The translations under genes were made by a program, and so were the position numbers. From NCBI GenBank assembly GCA_963822575.1, contig CAWGHZ010000003.1:310001-374000 (forward strand): 64,000 nt of DNA, given 5' to 3'. The notes under the pieces were generated by a model that was not told where the DNA came from, made no database searches, and was given only the letters and a program-made list of their open reading frames with translations. Of this stretch, positions 52,913 to 61,378 are shown piece by piece (positions within the stretch are counted from its first letter, which is position 1; the number at the start of each line of letters is the position of its first letter). This stretch comes from CAWGHZ01 sp963822575 (GTDB lineage: Bacteria; Pseudomonadota; Alphaproteobacteria; MPNO01; DASWLB01).

Positions 52913-53617
52913 ATGCAGCGCATCCTGCTGGTCGATGACGACCGTAAGCTCACCGATATGATCGGCGAGTTCCTGCAGCTCGAAGGGTTCGCGGTCGAGG
53001 CCGTCCACGACGGCGCGGCGTGTCTGAGGCGCGATCCCGTCGGCGCGGACCTCGTGGTGCTCGACGTCATGCTGCCGGTGCTGTCGGGCTTCGAGGTGCT
53101 GAAGCGGCTGCACCTCCGCTCGAAGGTTCCGGTCATCATGCTGACCGCGCGGGGCGACGACGTCGACCGCATCGTCGGGCTGGAGATCGGTGCCGACGAC
53201 TACGTTCCGAAGCCCGTCAACCCGCGCGAGCTGGTCGCCCGGATCCGCGCCGTCCTGCGCCGCATGGACCCGGCCGGGGAAGCGGCCCAGGGCGAGGTGA
53301 CGGTCGGCGAGATACGGCTCAACCCCGCCGCGCGCAACGCATGGTCGAACGGCGAGAAGCTTCCCCTGACCTCGGCGGAGTTCAACCTGCTCGAACATTT
53401 GTTGCGCAATGCCGGCCGCGTCGTGTCGCGCGACGAGCTGTCCGCCGCCGCGTTCGGCCGCCAGACCACCGTCGGCGGAGCCGACCGCAACGTGGACACG
53501 CTGGTCAGCAAGGTGCGGCGCAAGCTGGGACCGGCGCTCGACTCCGACCAGCGCATCAAGACCGTGCGCAACGCCGGCTATATCTTCGCCCTGCCCCCAT
53601 CGCCGGTCGGGTCGTAG
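52913..53617 (+). CDS. OmpR/CpxR-family response regulator
   Basis: A 234-residue transcription factor with a receiver domain (Asp8/Asp9 acidic pair, phosphoacceptor Asp51 in VVLDVMLP, Lys in YVPKPVNP). Its winged-helix DNA-binding domain (LTSAEFNLLEHLLRNAGRVVSRDEL, NVDTLVSKVRRKLG, IKTVRNAGYIF) closely follows CpxR/OmpR. It heads a four-gene set with an outer-membrane porin-like gene, a small periplasmic binding protein and its likely kinase at 55085-56935. It may regulate that set and the hemolysin-family cassette downstream. Confidence 0.94.
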   Translation: MQRILLVDDDRKLTDMIGEFLQLEGFAVEAVHDGAACLRRDPVGADLVVLDVMLPVLSGFEVLKRLHLRSKVPVIMLTARGDDVDRIVGLEIGADDYVPKPVNPRELVARIRAVLRRMDPAGEAAQGEVTVGEIRLNPAARNAWSNGEKLPLTSAEFNLLEHLLRNAGRVVSRDELSAAAFGRQTTVGGADRNVDTLVSKVRRKLGPALDSDQRIKTVRNAGYIFALPPSPVGS

Positions 53618-53619
53618 CG

Positions 53620-54657
53620 TTGCGCTGCGGGCTGGCTGCCTGGCTCGGGCGCGGGCTCGCGCTTGTGGCGCTCTCCGCCGGCGCGGCGCGTGCCGAGGAC
53701 GGCTACCGGCTGGGTCACGGCTACGACATCGGGCCGTTCAACCTGGCCGGATACTCGAACCTCGTCCTGAACGTCCCGCGCCGCCAGCCGAAATCGCTGC
53801 AGCTCGACGATTTCAGCGTGTTCGTCACCGGCCATATCGGGCGCTGGCTCAACCCGTTCGTCGAGGCCGAGTTTACCGGTTTCGACATCGCGCGCTGGGA
53901 TTCCCAGGGCACGAATCGGCGTGACGGCGGCCTCGTGGTCGAGCGGATCTATGACGATGCCGCGATCACCGACAGTTTGACCTTCCGCCTCGGCAAGATG
54001 CTGACGCCGGTCGGTGAATGGAACGTGATCCACGCCGCGCCGCTGGTCCTGTCGACCGTGCGTCCGGCGGTCACCTTCCGGAATTTCAGCGAGCACGCGA
54101 CCGGGGTGTCGCTGATCTACAGCGACCCGTTCGCGCGCTTCCCCGAGGTGCAGCTCTACTGGCAGCCGGGCGGCGAGATCTCCGAACGGCCGAGCAACAA
54201 GGTGTTCCACCGCTACGACCAGGTCGAAGGCGCGCACCTTGCGGTGCCGGTCGGGCTCCTCGATAAGGTCGGGTTCTCGTTCCAGCGCTCGCGCGACGAC
54301 CAGGGCGCCGACCAGTCGCTTTATGGCATCGACTTCCACTATACGGCCGGCCGGCTGACGTTGCAGGGGGAAGGGACAATTTCGGACATCGCCAATCCGG
54401 GCGGAATCCATGCCCGCGATCTCGAATACGGGGCTTACGCCGCTGCGTCCTGGGCGCTCGACGACCAATGGTCGGTCTATGGCTGGTACGAGGCGTTCGC
54501 CGACCGCACGGCGCCGTCCGCCGCGCAGGACGTGCTGGGCGGGATCGCCTACCGGTTCGTGCCGGCATCGGTGATGCGGGTCGAGTATCTCGAGAACGTC
54601 GGTGGGGCCCCGGTCAATCCGTCGGGTTTGTTCGCCTCCTGGTCGGTGCTGTTCTGA
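53620..54657 (+). CDS. Outer-membrane beta-barrel (porin-like) protein with TTG start
   Basis: A 345-residue protein with a Sec signal peptide (LAAWLGRGLALVALSAGAARA) and a mature part of alternating strands ending in aromatic Phe (FASWSVLF), as expected for an outer-membrane barrel. Phrases such as DFSVFVTGHIGRWLNPFVEAEF and FRLGKMLTPVGEWN are like those of porin O/P-like or alginate-type barrels. No ATG or GTG gives the signal peptide; the TTG at 53620, 2 bases after the upstream stop, does. Location between response regulator and kinase suggests regulated uptake or export. Confidence 0.82.
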   Translation: MRCGLAAWLGRGLALVALSAGAARAEDGYRLGHGYDIGPFNLAGYSNLVLNVPRRQPKSLQLDDFSVFVTGHIGRWLNPFVEAEFTGFDIARWDSQGTNRRDGGLVVERIYDDAAITDSLTFRLGKMLTPVGEWNVIHAAPLVLSTVRPAVTFRNFSEHATGVSLIYSDPFARFPEVQLYWQPGGEISERPSNKVFHRYDQVEGAHLAVPVGLLDKVGFSFQRSRDDQGADQSLYGIDFHYTAGRLTLQGEGTISDIANPGGIHARDLEYGAYAAASWALDDQWSVYGWYEAFADRTAPSAAQDVLGGIAYRFVPASVMRVEYLENVGGAPVNPSGLFASWSVLF

Positions 54658-54666
54658 GACGGCGCG

Positions 54667-55095
54667 ATGAGAGGGCTCGCCCTGGCCGTGGCGTTCGCGG
54701 TGGCGACATTCGCTCCGATCTTGGGGCACGCCCAGGGTCTGTTCGTCATCGCCAACGCCTCGGTCGATGCGCCGTCGCCCCTCGGTCGCGGCGCCATCGC
54801 CGCAATCTACCTGCTGCGCATTACGGCCTGGCCGGACGGCACCCATATCGTGCCGGTCAACCGCGAGGCGACGAGCGCCGCCCGCGCGGTCTTTACCGCC
54901 GACGTGCTGGGCGAGGACAATGCGAGCCTCGCCGCCTATTGGAGCGAAATGCACTTCAAGGGCAAGGAGCCGCCGGTGGTGCAGGAGTCCGAGGCCGCGA
55001 TGCTCGCCTTCGTTCGCAACGTTCCCGGCGCCATCGGCTATGTCAGCGACGCCACCCGGCCGAAGGGCGTGAAGGTGCTGGCCCATGTCCGCTAG
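54667..55095 (+). CDS. Small periplasmic substrate-binding (PstS-like) protein
   Basis: A 142-residue exported protein with a signal peptide (residues 1-22, cut after GHA). The mature region resembles one lobe of a phosphate-type periplasmic binding protein: VIANASVDAPSPLGRGAIAAIYLLR, HIVPVNREATSAARAVF and VPGAIGYVSDATRPKGVKVL. Proteins this short are often found beside sensor kinases. It ends 11 bases inside the kinase gene, so the two are translationally coupled, and it may present a ligand to the kinase's periplasmic domain. The ligand is unknown. Confidence 0.8.
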   Translation: MRGLALAVAFAVATFAPILGHAQGLFVIANASVDAPSPLGRGAIAAIYLLRITAWPDGTHIVPVNREATSAARAVFTADVLGEDNASLAAYWSEMHFKGKEPPVVQESEAAMLAFVRNVPGAIGYVSDATRPKGVKVLAHVR

Positions 55096-56935
55096 CGTGC
55101 CGCCGCTCGCCCGGCGCGTGGCCGGCTTCTTCACCCGGTCGATCCCGCGCCGCATCCTGGCGGCGCTGCTCGGCATCTACGTGGCCACCTACCTGGCGAC
55201 CGCGCTCGTCATCTATTCGGGCGTGCGCGCCTCGATTCTCGAAACGAACGCCGCGACGCTCAACCAGCTCGCCGATCTGAAATACCGCCAGCTCGCCAAC
55301 ACCGTCGACGCGCTCGCCACCGACCTGATCGCCTGGGCGCGGCTCGACGTGATGAACGACCTCGTGTCGGGCGACATCGACAAGCGCGTGCTCGACACGC
55401 TGGAAGAGCTGAAGCGGCTCTACCGCCTGTCCGGCGACATCTACGCCTTCGACGCGACGGGCCGGCTGATCGCGTCGTCGCGTAACGCGCGCGCCGCGGC
55501 CGTGCCCGACCGCCTGCCCGTGGAATGGCAGCGCGCCGGGGACGGCCTTGTCCTCATCGACGCAGCGCACGACCCGACGACCGGCGCGAAAATCGTGGCC
55601 TTCGAGATCCCCGTCTTCGGTCGGTTCGAGAAGGGGTTCCGAGTCGGCACGCTGGTGATGACCTGGCCGTGGCGCGCCATCGAGGGCCTGCTGTTCGGCG
55701 TCGATAGCGGTACGGTGCTTCTCGCGACCGGCCCCGCGCCGCGCGTGCTCGCCGCCGATTCGCCCGGTGCGGTCGCACGCATCGGTCTCGACCGGCTGGC
55801 GCAGGATGGATCCGGCGCGCGTGGCGCCTACCTTCTCGGACGGTCGATCGCGCGCGGCGGGCCGATCGCAGACTGGCGGGTCGTCACCCTCGAACCGGCC
55901 GACGTGGCGACCCGGCCGCTACGCTCCGTCGCGGTCGAGCTTGCGCTGCTCGGCGTGCTGCTCGGCGTGCCAATCGTGTTGCTCGGCCGTTGGCTCTCGC
56001 GCCGGCTGACCGCGCCGATCGCGGAGCTGACCCAGGTGATCGGCGACATCGCCGATACCGACCGGCTGGAGGCGCGCGCGCCGGTGCCGCCCTCCGAGGA
56101 GCTCGGCACGCTGGCGCGCTCCTTCAACCGGATGACCGACAACCTGGAGCGGACGACGCGCGAACGCGAGCGTCTGCTGGCCGACCTCTCGGCGCTGAAC
56201 CAGACGCTGGAGGCCAAGATCGCCGCGCGCACGGAGGAGCTGGAATCCGCGATGCGCGCGCAGCAGCGCCTGATCGGCGACATCTCGCACGAAATCAAGT
56301 CGCCGCTCGCCCGGCTGTCGATGGCGCTCGGCCTAGCGCGGCGGTCGAATGCCGATGGGCTTTCGCGCCAGTACGAACGCATCGACAAGGAGATCGAGAT
56401 CATCTCCGCCCTGGCAAGCGAGCTTCTGACGCTCGCACGGCTGGACAGCGGCGCGGCGCCCCCGCCTATGGCGCCGCTCGACCTTTGGGGGCTGGTGGAC
56501 GAGGTGGTTGAGGACGCCGCGTTCGAGGCGCCCGACCGCGCCGCCGACCTGGCGCGAAGCGGCCCCGGGCAGCCGGCCATGGTGGTGGGCAATGCCGAGC
56601 TCTTGCGCCGCGCGGTCGAGAACATCGTGCGCAACGCCATCTTCTACACGGCCGACCGGACCCAGATCGACGTTGCCGTGGCGCGGACGGCGGACCGCGT
56701 CTCGCTGACGGTTGCGGACCGCGGCCCCGGCGTGCCGGACGCTGCGCTGGCCCATCTGTTCGAGCCGTTCTACCGCGTCGACGAGGCGCGGACGCGGGAG
56801 ACCGGCGGCGCCGGCGTCGGTCTCGCGATCTGCCAGCGCGTGGTCCAGCTCCACGGCGGCAGGATCCGCGCGCGCAACGCCACGCCGCATGGGCTGATCG
56901 TCGAGGTCGACCTGCCCGTCGCGCCCGGACGGTAG
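55085..56935 (+). CDS. Membrane-bound sensor histidine kinase (CpxA-like)
   Basis: A 616-residue kinase. Helix one is at about 23-45, a periplasmic Cache-like sensor at about 46-278, and helix two at about 282-302. A HAMP domain (303-360), a coiled coil, HisKA with His402 in SHEIKSPLARL, and HATPase_c (NIVRNAIFYT, ADRGPGVPDA, GGAGVGLAICQRVVQ) follow. The H-box HEIKSPLARL matches CpxA-type kinases and pairs with the CpxR-like regulator at 52913. It lies directly upstream of the hemolysin-family cassette, 94 bases away, which it may control. Confidence 0.94.
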   Translation: MSASVPPLARRVAGFFTRSIPRRILAALLGIYVATYLATALVIYSGVRASILETNAATLNQLADLKYRQLANTVDALATDLIAWARLDVMNDLVSGDIDKRVLDTLEELKRLYRLSGDIYAFDATGRLIASSRNARAAAVPDRLPVEWQRAGDGLVLIDAAHDPTTGAKIVAFEIPVFGRFEKGFRVGTLVMTWPWRAIEGLLFGVDSGTVLLATGPAPRVLAADSPGAVARIGLDRLAQDGSGARGAYLLGRSIARGGPIADWRVVTLEPADVATRPLRSVAVELALLGVLLGVPIVLLGRWLSRRLTAPIAELTQVIGDIADTDRLEARAPVPPSEELGTLARSFNRMTDNLERTTRERERLLADLSALNQTLEAKIAARTEELESAMRAQQRLIGDISHEIKSPLARLSMALGLARRSNADGLSRQYERIDKEIEIISALASELLTLARLDSGAAPPPMAPLDLWGLVDEVVEDAAFEAPDRAADLARSGPGQPAMVVGNAELLRRAVENIVRNAIFYTADRTQIDVAVARTADRVSLTVADRGPGVPDAALAHLFEPFYRVDEARTRETGGAGVGLAICQRVVQLHGGRIRARNATPHGLIVEVDLPVAPGR

Positions 56936-57029
56936 GCGAATCAAAGACATATCGGACGCGACTGTCTCCACACAACTCGACAGGCCGCCCCGCTAGCCTG
57001 CGCGCGTCGGGGGTTGAGGGGGTTGTTCC

Positions 57030-57680
57030 ATGTCGGTCGATCTGACGCCGAGCGCTTTGACCTTCGCGAAAGGCGATTACGGCGCGGACCCGCTCGCGGC
57101 GCGCGTGACGGCCCGTCCCCCGGACATGCCACGCCTTCTGGTCGTGCCGGAGATCCATCCGCTGCGCGCGGCGAGCGAAGCCTGCATCCGCACCGTCTAC
57201 GCCCGCGCCTTCGGTGCGCACGGCCTCGCCCTGCCGCGCCTCCTGCTCGCGTGGGTCGGGCCCGACGACCGGCCGCTCTGCGCCGCAGGACTGCGCACCC
57301 CCGCCGACGGATTCTTCTCCGAGGCCTACCTGAACGGCCCCATCGAGCGCGCGCTGAAGCGGCGCTGCGGCCAGCCGGTCGCGCGCGAGTCGGTCATCGA
57401 GATCACGACAATGGCAAGCCGCAGCGCCGATGCCTCCATCCGCTTCATCCGCCAGGTCGCCGCCCTCGCCAATGAAATGGGATTCGCATGGTCGTTCTTC
57501 ACCGCCACCGCGCGGCTCCGCAGCCTGTTGAACGAGCTCGGCATCCCGATCTTCGTTCTTGCCGAGGCCGACCCGGCCCGCATGGCCGAGCCGGAGCGGT
57601 GGGGCAGCTACTACCGCTTTGCGCCGCACGTCTGCGCCGTGAAGGGCACCTGGCTCGAGGCGGGGCCGGCCCATGCGTGA
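57030..57680 (+). CDS. Thermostable hemolysin (T_hemolysin) family protein
   Basis: A 216-residue soluble protein of the family named from Vibrio delta-VPH. Phrases such as EIHPLRAASEACIRTVYARAFGA, DRPLCAAGLRTPADGFFSEAYL and SRSADASIRFIRQVAALANEMGF fit it. Distant resemblance to GNAT/LuxI-type acyltransferases has been noted for this family, so it may be an enzyme rather than a toxin; here that is inference. It overlaps the AMP-ligase gene by 8 bases and starts a four-gene cassette with overlapping ends. It has no signal peptide, which argues against a secreted hemolysin. Confidence 0.85.
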   Translation: MSVDLTPSALTFAKGDYGADPLAARVTARPPDMPRLLVVPEIHPLRAASEACIRTVYARAFGAHGLALPRLLLAWVGPDDRPLCAAGLRTPADGFFSEAYLNGPIERALKRRCGQPVARESVIEITTMASRSADASIRFIRQVAALANEMGFAWSFFTATARLRSLLNELGIPIFVLAEADPARMAEPERWGSYYRFAPHVCAVKGTWLEAGPAHA

Positions 57681-59154
57681 GCTGTTCGCCACCCTCGCGC
57701 GCCGCGCCGGCGCGGCCGCACAGCCGCCGGCGTTCGACGACGGCACGACGCGGCTCGACTATGGCGGGCTCGCGCGCCGGACCGCCGCGCTGTCCGACAG
57801 GCTCGTCCGGCTCCCGACCGCTCCCCAGGTGATCGGGCTGCTCGGCGGCCAGCACGTCGACTGGATCGCGGCCCAGCTGGCAATCTGGCATGCCGGCCGG
57901 ACGGCGGTGCCGCTGCCCTCCTTCTTCCGTGCGCCGCAGCTCGCGCACATCCTGCGCGACGCCGGCGTCGCGCACCTGGTGGTGACGCCGGATACCGTCC
58001 CCGTCGCCCGCGACCTCGGCATCCCCTTCACGATCGCGGGTCCGGCCGAAGCCTCGTTCAGCGTTCCGGGACCGACCGAGGCGCGCCAGATCGTCTACAC
58101 CTCGGGCAGCACCGGGCGGCCCAAGGGCGTGGTGCTCTCCACCCGGCAGATACTGTGGAGCGCGCGCGCACTCGCCGCCGCAATCGACGCACACGCCGGC
58201 GACTCCTACCTCTCCGTCCTGCCCATCGCGCTGCTGCTCGAGACGACCTGCGCGATCCTTGTACCGATCTTGACCGGTGCGGCCGTGCGCCTCGAACCGG
58301 CGCTTGCCGCCGCCTTCGACGGGGCCGACGGGACGGCGCTGGCCGCCGCCATCGCCGACCGCAGGCCGAGCTGCCTGGTGCTGGTGCCGCAGCTTCTGGC
58401 GCGCTGGTTGGAGGCGCTGGAGGAGAGCAACGCGCGGGCGCCGTCGAGCCTTCGCTTCGTCGCGGTCGGCGGGGCCGCCGTTTCGCCGACGCTCTCCAAG
58501 GCCGCATGGGCGCGTGGGATCCCAGTCCATGAAGGATACGGGCTTTCGGAATGCGGATCGGTGGTCGCGCTCAACCGGCCCGGCGAGCGCGCGCCGGGCA
58601 CGGCCGGCCGGCCGCTGTCCGGCCTCGACGTCGCGATCGACGACGGCGAGATCGTGGTCCGCGGGCCCTCGGTGATGGACCGGTATCTGCACGGCGAGCC
58701 GGTCGACGGCGCATGGCGCACCGGCGACCTCGGCGAATTCGATGCGGACGGCAACCTGATCGTGCGCGGCCGGCTCGACAACCTGATCATCACGCCGGTC
58801 GGCCGGAACGTCAGCCCGGAATGGATCGAAGCGCTGCTCGCCGTCGATCCGCGCATTGCCGTCGCCGCCGTGGCGCACCTGGAAGGACCGCACCTCATGG
58901 CCGCCCTGGTCCCGAGCGCGCGGGGCGAGGACTGGTTCGCCCAGGCCACGCTCGAGGAGATCGGCGCGCTGGTCGATTCCTGCTGCCGCGACGTCCCCGC
59001 CTACGCCGTGCCGCGCCAGTTCGTCGTCGTCCCCGCGGGCGAACCGGCCCGGTTCGGGGGGCTTGGCCGCAAGCTGCTGCTCGACGCCTGCGCCGCCGCG
59101 TTGCGGACGCGGGATACGGCCCACCCCGCCGCACAGGAACGGGTGATCGGATGA
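57673..59154 (+). CDS. AMP-binding (acyl-CoA synthetase-like) enzyme
   Basis: A 493-residue adenylate-forming enzyme, with A3 motif YTSGSTGRPKGV, A5-like EGYGLSECGSVVALN, A7 WRTGDLGEFDADG, A8 GRLDNLIITPVGRNVSPEWIE and a C-terminal RKLLLDA in place of the usual GK. It would activate a fatty or aromatic acid as AMP ester, for transfer to CoA or another acceptor. Overlaps with T_hemolysin (8 bases) and the next gene (4 bases) show it belongs to the cassette. The acid is unknown. Confidence 0.9.
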   Translation: MRELFATLARRAGAAAQPPAFDDGTTRLDYGGLARRTAALSDRLVRLPTAPQVIGLLGGQHVDWIAAQLAIWHAGRTAVPLPSFFRAPQLAHILRDAGVAHLVVTPDTVPVARDLGIPFTIAGPAEASFSVPGPTEARQIVYTSGSTGRPKGVVLSTRQILWSARALAAAIDAHAGDSYLSVLPIALLLETTCAILVPILTGAAVRLEPALAAAFDGADGTALAAAIADRRPSCLVLVPQLLARWLEALEESNARAPSSLRFVAVGGAAVSPTLSKAAWARGIPVHEGYGLSECGSVVALNRPGERAPGTAGRPLSGLDVAIDDGEIVVRGPSVMDRYLHGEPVDGAWRTGDLGEFDADGNLIVRGRLDNLIITPVGRNVSPEWIEALLAVDPRIAVAAVAHLEGPHLMAALVPSARGEDWFAQATLEEIGALVDSCCRDVPAYAVPRQFVVVPAGEPARFGGLGRKLLLDACAAALRTRDTAHPAAQERVIG

Positions 59155-59837
59155 CCGGCATGCAACCGTACGACCGGCTGATCGCGGAGACCGCCGAAGC
59201 CCGCGCCGCATTCCTGTCCATCCCGCTGATCAAGCGCGGACTCGACGGCCAGGTCGCGCCCGCGCTCTACGTCGATTTCCTGAATCAGGCCTACCATCAT
59301 GTGCGCCACACCTGCCCGCTTCTGTCCCTCGCCGCGGCGAAAACCGACGATGCGGCTTACCGCGCCGCGCTCTACACGTATATCGGCATCGAGCAGGGCC
59401 ATGAGGACTGGATCCTCGAGGACATCGCCGCGATCACGAGCGATCCGACCGGCGCCGCACTGGCCCCGCCGGGCCTGCCCTGCAGTGCCATGGTCGGCTA
59501 CGCCTACTACGCGATCGAATGGATCAGCCCTTATGCACTGATGGGCATGGTGCACGTGCTCGAAGGCATGTCGATGCTGCTCGCCACGCGGGCGGCCAAG
59601 GCGATCAGCCACAGCTTCGGCCGGCCCGCCGGCGAAGGGTTCCGCTATCTCACCTCGCACGGCGCGTTCGACGTGGAGCACACCGCGTTCTTTCGCGACG
59701 TGGTGAATTGGATCGAGGCGCCCAGGGCCGGCGAGGCGATCATCCACTGCGCCAGGATGACGTACTGGCTTTACGGCAACGTCTTCCGCGACCTCGATAC
59801 CGGCTTTGTGGAGATGACGCGTGAAGCTTTCGGGTAG
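59151..59837 (+). CDS. TenA/haem-oxygenase-fold iron-containing redox enzyme
   Basis: A 228-residue all-helical protein of the haem-oxygenase-like superfamily (TenA, PqqC, UndA and other diiron oxidases). Candidate metal ligands are Glu and His in YIGIEQGHEDWILED and His in FDVEHTAFFRDV, with YHHVRHTCPLL earlier. Such enzymes often oxidise or decarboxylate free or carrier-bound fatty or amino acids. Its start overlaps the ligase stop by 4 bases, and its end overlaps the SDR start by 17. With the ligase and SDR it would form an oxidative tailoring line; the product is unknown. Confidence 0.82.
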   Translation: MTGMQPYDRLIAETAEARAAFLSIPLIKRGLDGQVAPALYVDFLNQAYHHVRHTCPLLSLAAAKTDDAAYRAALYTYIGIEQGHEDWILEDIAAITSDPTGAALAPPGLPCSAMVGYAYYAIEWISPYALMGMVHVLEGMSMLLATRAAKAISHSFGRPAGEGFRYLTSHGAFDVEHTAFFRDVVNWIEAPRAGEAIIHCARMTYWLYGNVFRDLDTGFVEMTREAFG

Positions 59838-60660
59838 GGCGGCGCTGATCACCGGCGCGGGCGCGGGAATCGGGCGCGCCGCCGCGATCGAGGCCGCGCG
59901 CCGCGGCATGTCGGTCGCCCTCGTCGGCCGCCGGACCGAACCGCTGGAGGCGGCGCGCGCTTGCCTCGCCCCGGGCGACCATCTGGTGCTGCCGGGCGAC
60001 GTGACCGTACCCGAGGCCCGCCGTCGGATGCGCGACGCGGTCGCGGAACGCTGGGGCCGGCTCGACGTGCTGGTGAACAACGCGGGGCTGGTGATGGCCG
60101 GCCCGCTCGCCGAGACCGACGATGCCGCGCTCGGCCGGCTCGTTGCGACGAACGTCGTGGCGCCGATTGCGATGACGCGCGAGATGCTGGCGCTGCTTTC
60201 CGCCGCGTCCGGCCGGGTGGTGAATGTCGGATCGATCCTGGGCGACGTCGGCTACCCGATATTCGCCGCCTATTCCGCCTCCAAGTTCGCCCTGCGCGGC
60301 GCCTCGGACGCCCTCCGGCGCGAGTTGAAGGACGTGGGCGTCGGCGTCACCTACGTTGCGCCGCGCGGTGCCCGCACCGCGGCGACACGCGCCGTCGCCC
60401 GCTACGTGGTGCCGCTCGAGATGCGGCTCGACAGCGCCGAAACCATCGCGCGCAGCCTGTGGGACGCGGTCGCGCGGGACAGGACGGCCGCCTATCCCGG
60501 CCTCGGGGAGCGCGCCCTCGTTCTCGCCGAACGCCTGTTCCCGGCGCTGATCGACCGCGCGCTCGCCGCGAAGTTTCGCAAGAGCGGCCTCGCGAGCCCC
60601 GCTTCCGACCCGTCCGATCCTGTTGCCACCCCTGCCGCCGTCCGCGACGGCAATGCCTGA
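59821..60660 (+). CDS. SDR family NAD(P)-dependent oxidoreductase
   Basis: A 279-residue short-chain dehydrogenase with the cofactor motif TGAGAGIG (11-18), NNAG near residue 81, a catalytic Ser in NVGSILG, and the canonical YSASK. The GTG at 59821 overlaps the previous gene by 17 bases. The C-terminal 70 residues are Ala-rich with a helix that could touch the membrane (ERALVLAERLFPALIDRALAAKF), like the DltE/fatty acyl-CoA-reductase-like SDRs. It completes the cassette of T_hemolysin, ligase, TenA-like and SDR. The gene at 60677 follows 16 bases later. Confidence 0.92.
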   Translation: MKLSGRAALITGAGAGIGRAAAIEAARRGMSVALVGRRTEPLEAARACLAPGDHLVLPGDVTVPEARRRMRDAVAERWGRLDVLVNNAGLVMAGPLAETDDAALGRLVATNVVAPIAMTREMLALLSAASGRVVNVGSILGDVGYPIFAAYSASKFALRGASDALRRELKDVGVGVTYVAPRGARTAATRAVARYVVPLEMRLDSAETIARSLWDAVARDRTAAYPGLGERALVLAERLFPALIDRALAAKFRKSGLASPASDPSDPVATPAAVRDGNA

Positions 60661-60676
60661 TTTGCGGAGACATTCG

Positions 60677-61357
60677 ATGCTGCCGAAGCTGAACCGTGCG
60701 CTGGGCGGGCTCGCCTGCCTGGTCCTGATCGCAACTTCCTTTCCCGCGCGCGCCGCCGATCCGCAGAACATGGACGCGGCCCTTCACCGCGTCGCCCGCG
60801 AATGGGCCGAGATCACCTACAGGATGACGGGCGAGGACGGGCAGGCGAAGCGCATGGATGCGCTCGCGCGCGAGGCGGACGCTTTGCGCGTGCGGTTTCC
60901 CGGCCGCGCCGAACCGCTGATCTGGGAGGGGGTGATCGCCAGCTCGCAGGCGCGCTACGCCGGCGGGTTCGACGCGCTGGGCTATGCCAAGCAGGCGCGG
61001 TCGCTCCTCGAGACCGCCGGCCGCATCGACTATCGCGCGCTCGACGGCGCGGTGCCCACGAGCCTCGGCGCGCTCTACTACAAGGTGCCGGGCTTCCCGC
61101 TGGGGTTCGGCGACGACGACAAGGCGCGGAGCTACCTGGAGCAGGCGCTCCAGATCAGCCCCGAGGGGCTCGATTCCAACTTCTTCTATGGCGACTTCCT
61201 GTACGAGCAGGAGGACTACGCCAAGGCGGCCGCCGCGCTGAAGCGCGCCCTCGCCGCGCCGGCGCACCCCGACCGGCCGGTGTGGGACGCGGGGCGGCGC
61301 GGCGAGGCGCGGGCGCTGCTCGCCAAGATCCAGCAGAAGCTCGCCGCGAACGACTGA
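60677..61357 (+). CDS. Exported TPR-like protein
   Basis: A 226-residue protein with a Sec signal peptide (residues 1-29, cut after ARA). Helical repeats follow that resemble tetratricopeptide units (RARSYLEQALQISPEG-like segments, YGDFLYEQEDYAKAAAALKRAL). The ATG at 60677 has a GGAGA ribosome-binding site 6 bases upstream; the ATG at 60653 would lie inside the SDR gene and add an odd tail. TatT-type periplasmic proteins have a similar look. Its location 16 bases after the cassette suggests co-transcription. Confidence 0.75.
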   Translation: MLPKLNRALGGLACLVLIATSFPARAADPQNMDAALHRVAREWAEITYRMTGEDGQAKRMDALAREADALRVRFPGRAEPLIWEGVIASSQARYAGGFDALGYAKQARSLLETAGRIDYRALDGAVPTSLGALYYKVPGFPLGFGDDDKARSYLEQALQISPEGLDSNFFYGDFLYEQEDYAKAAAALKRALAAPAHPDRPVWDAGRRGEARALLAKIQQKLAAND

Positions 61358-61378
61358 GCCGCACCGCCGCGTCGCGCC

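Noticed and set aside
57030..57680. A secreted haemolytic toxin reading of the thermostable-hemolysin-family gene
   Set aside because: There is no signal peptide or membrane segment and it is embedded between biosynthetic-type enzymes, so the family name should not be taken as the function.
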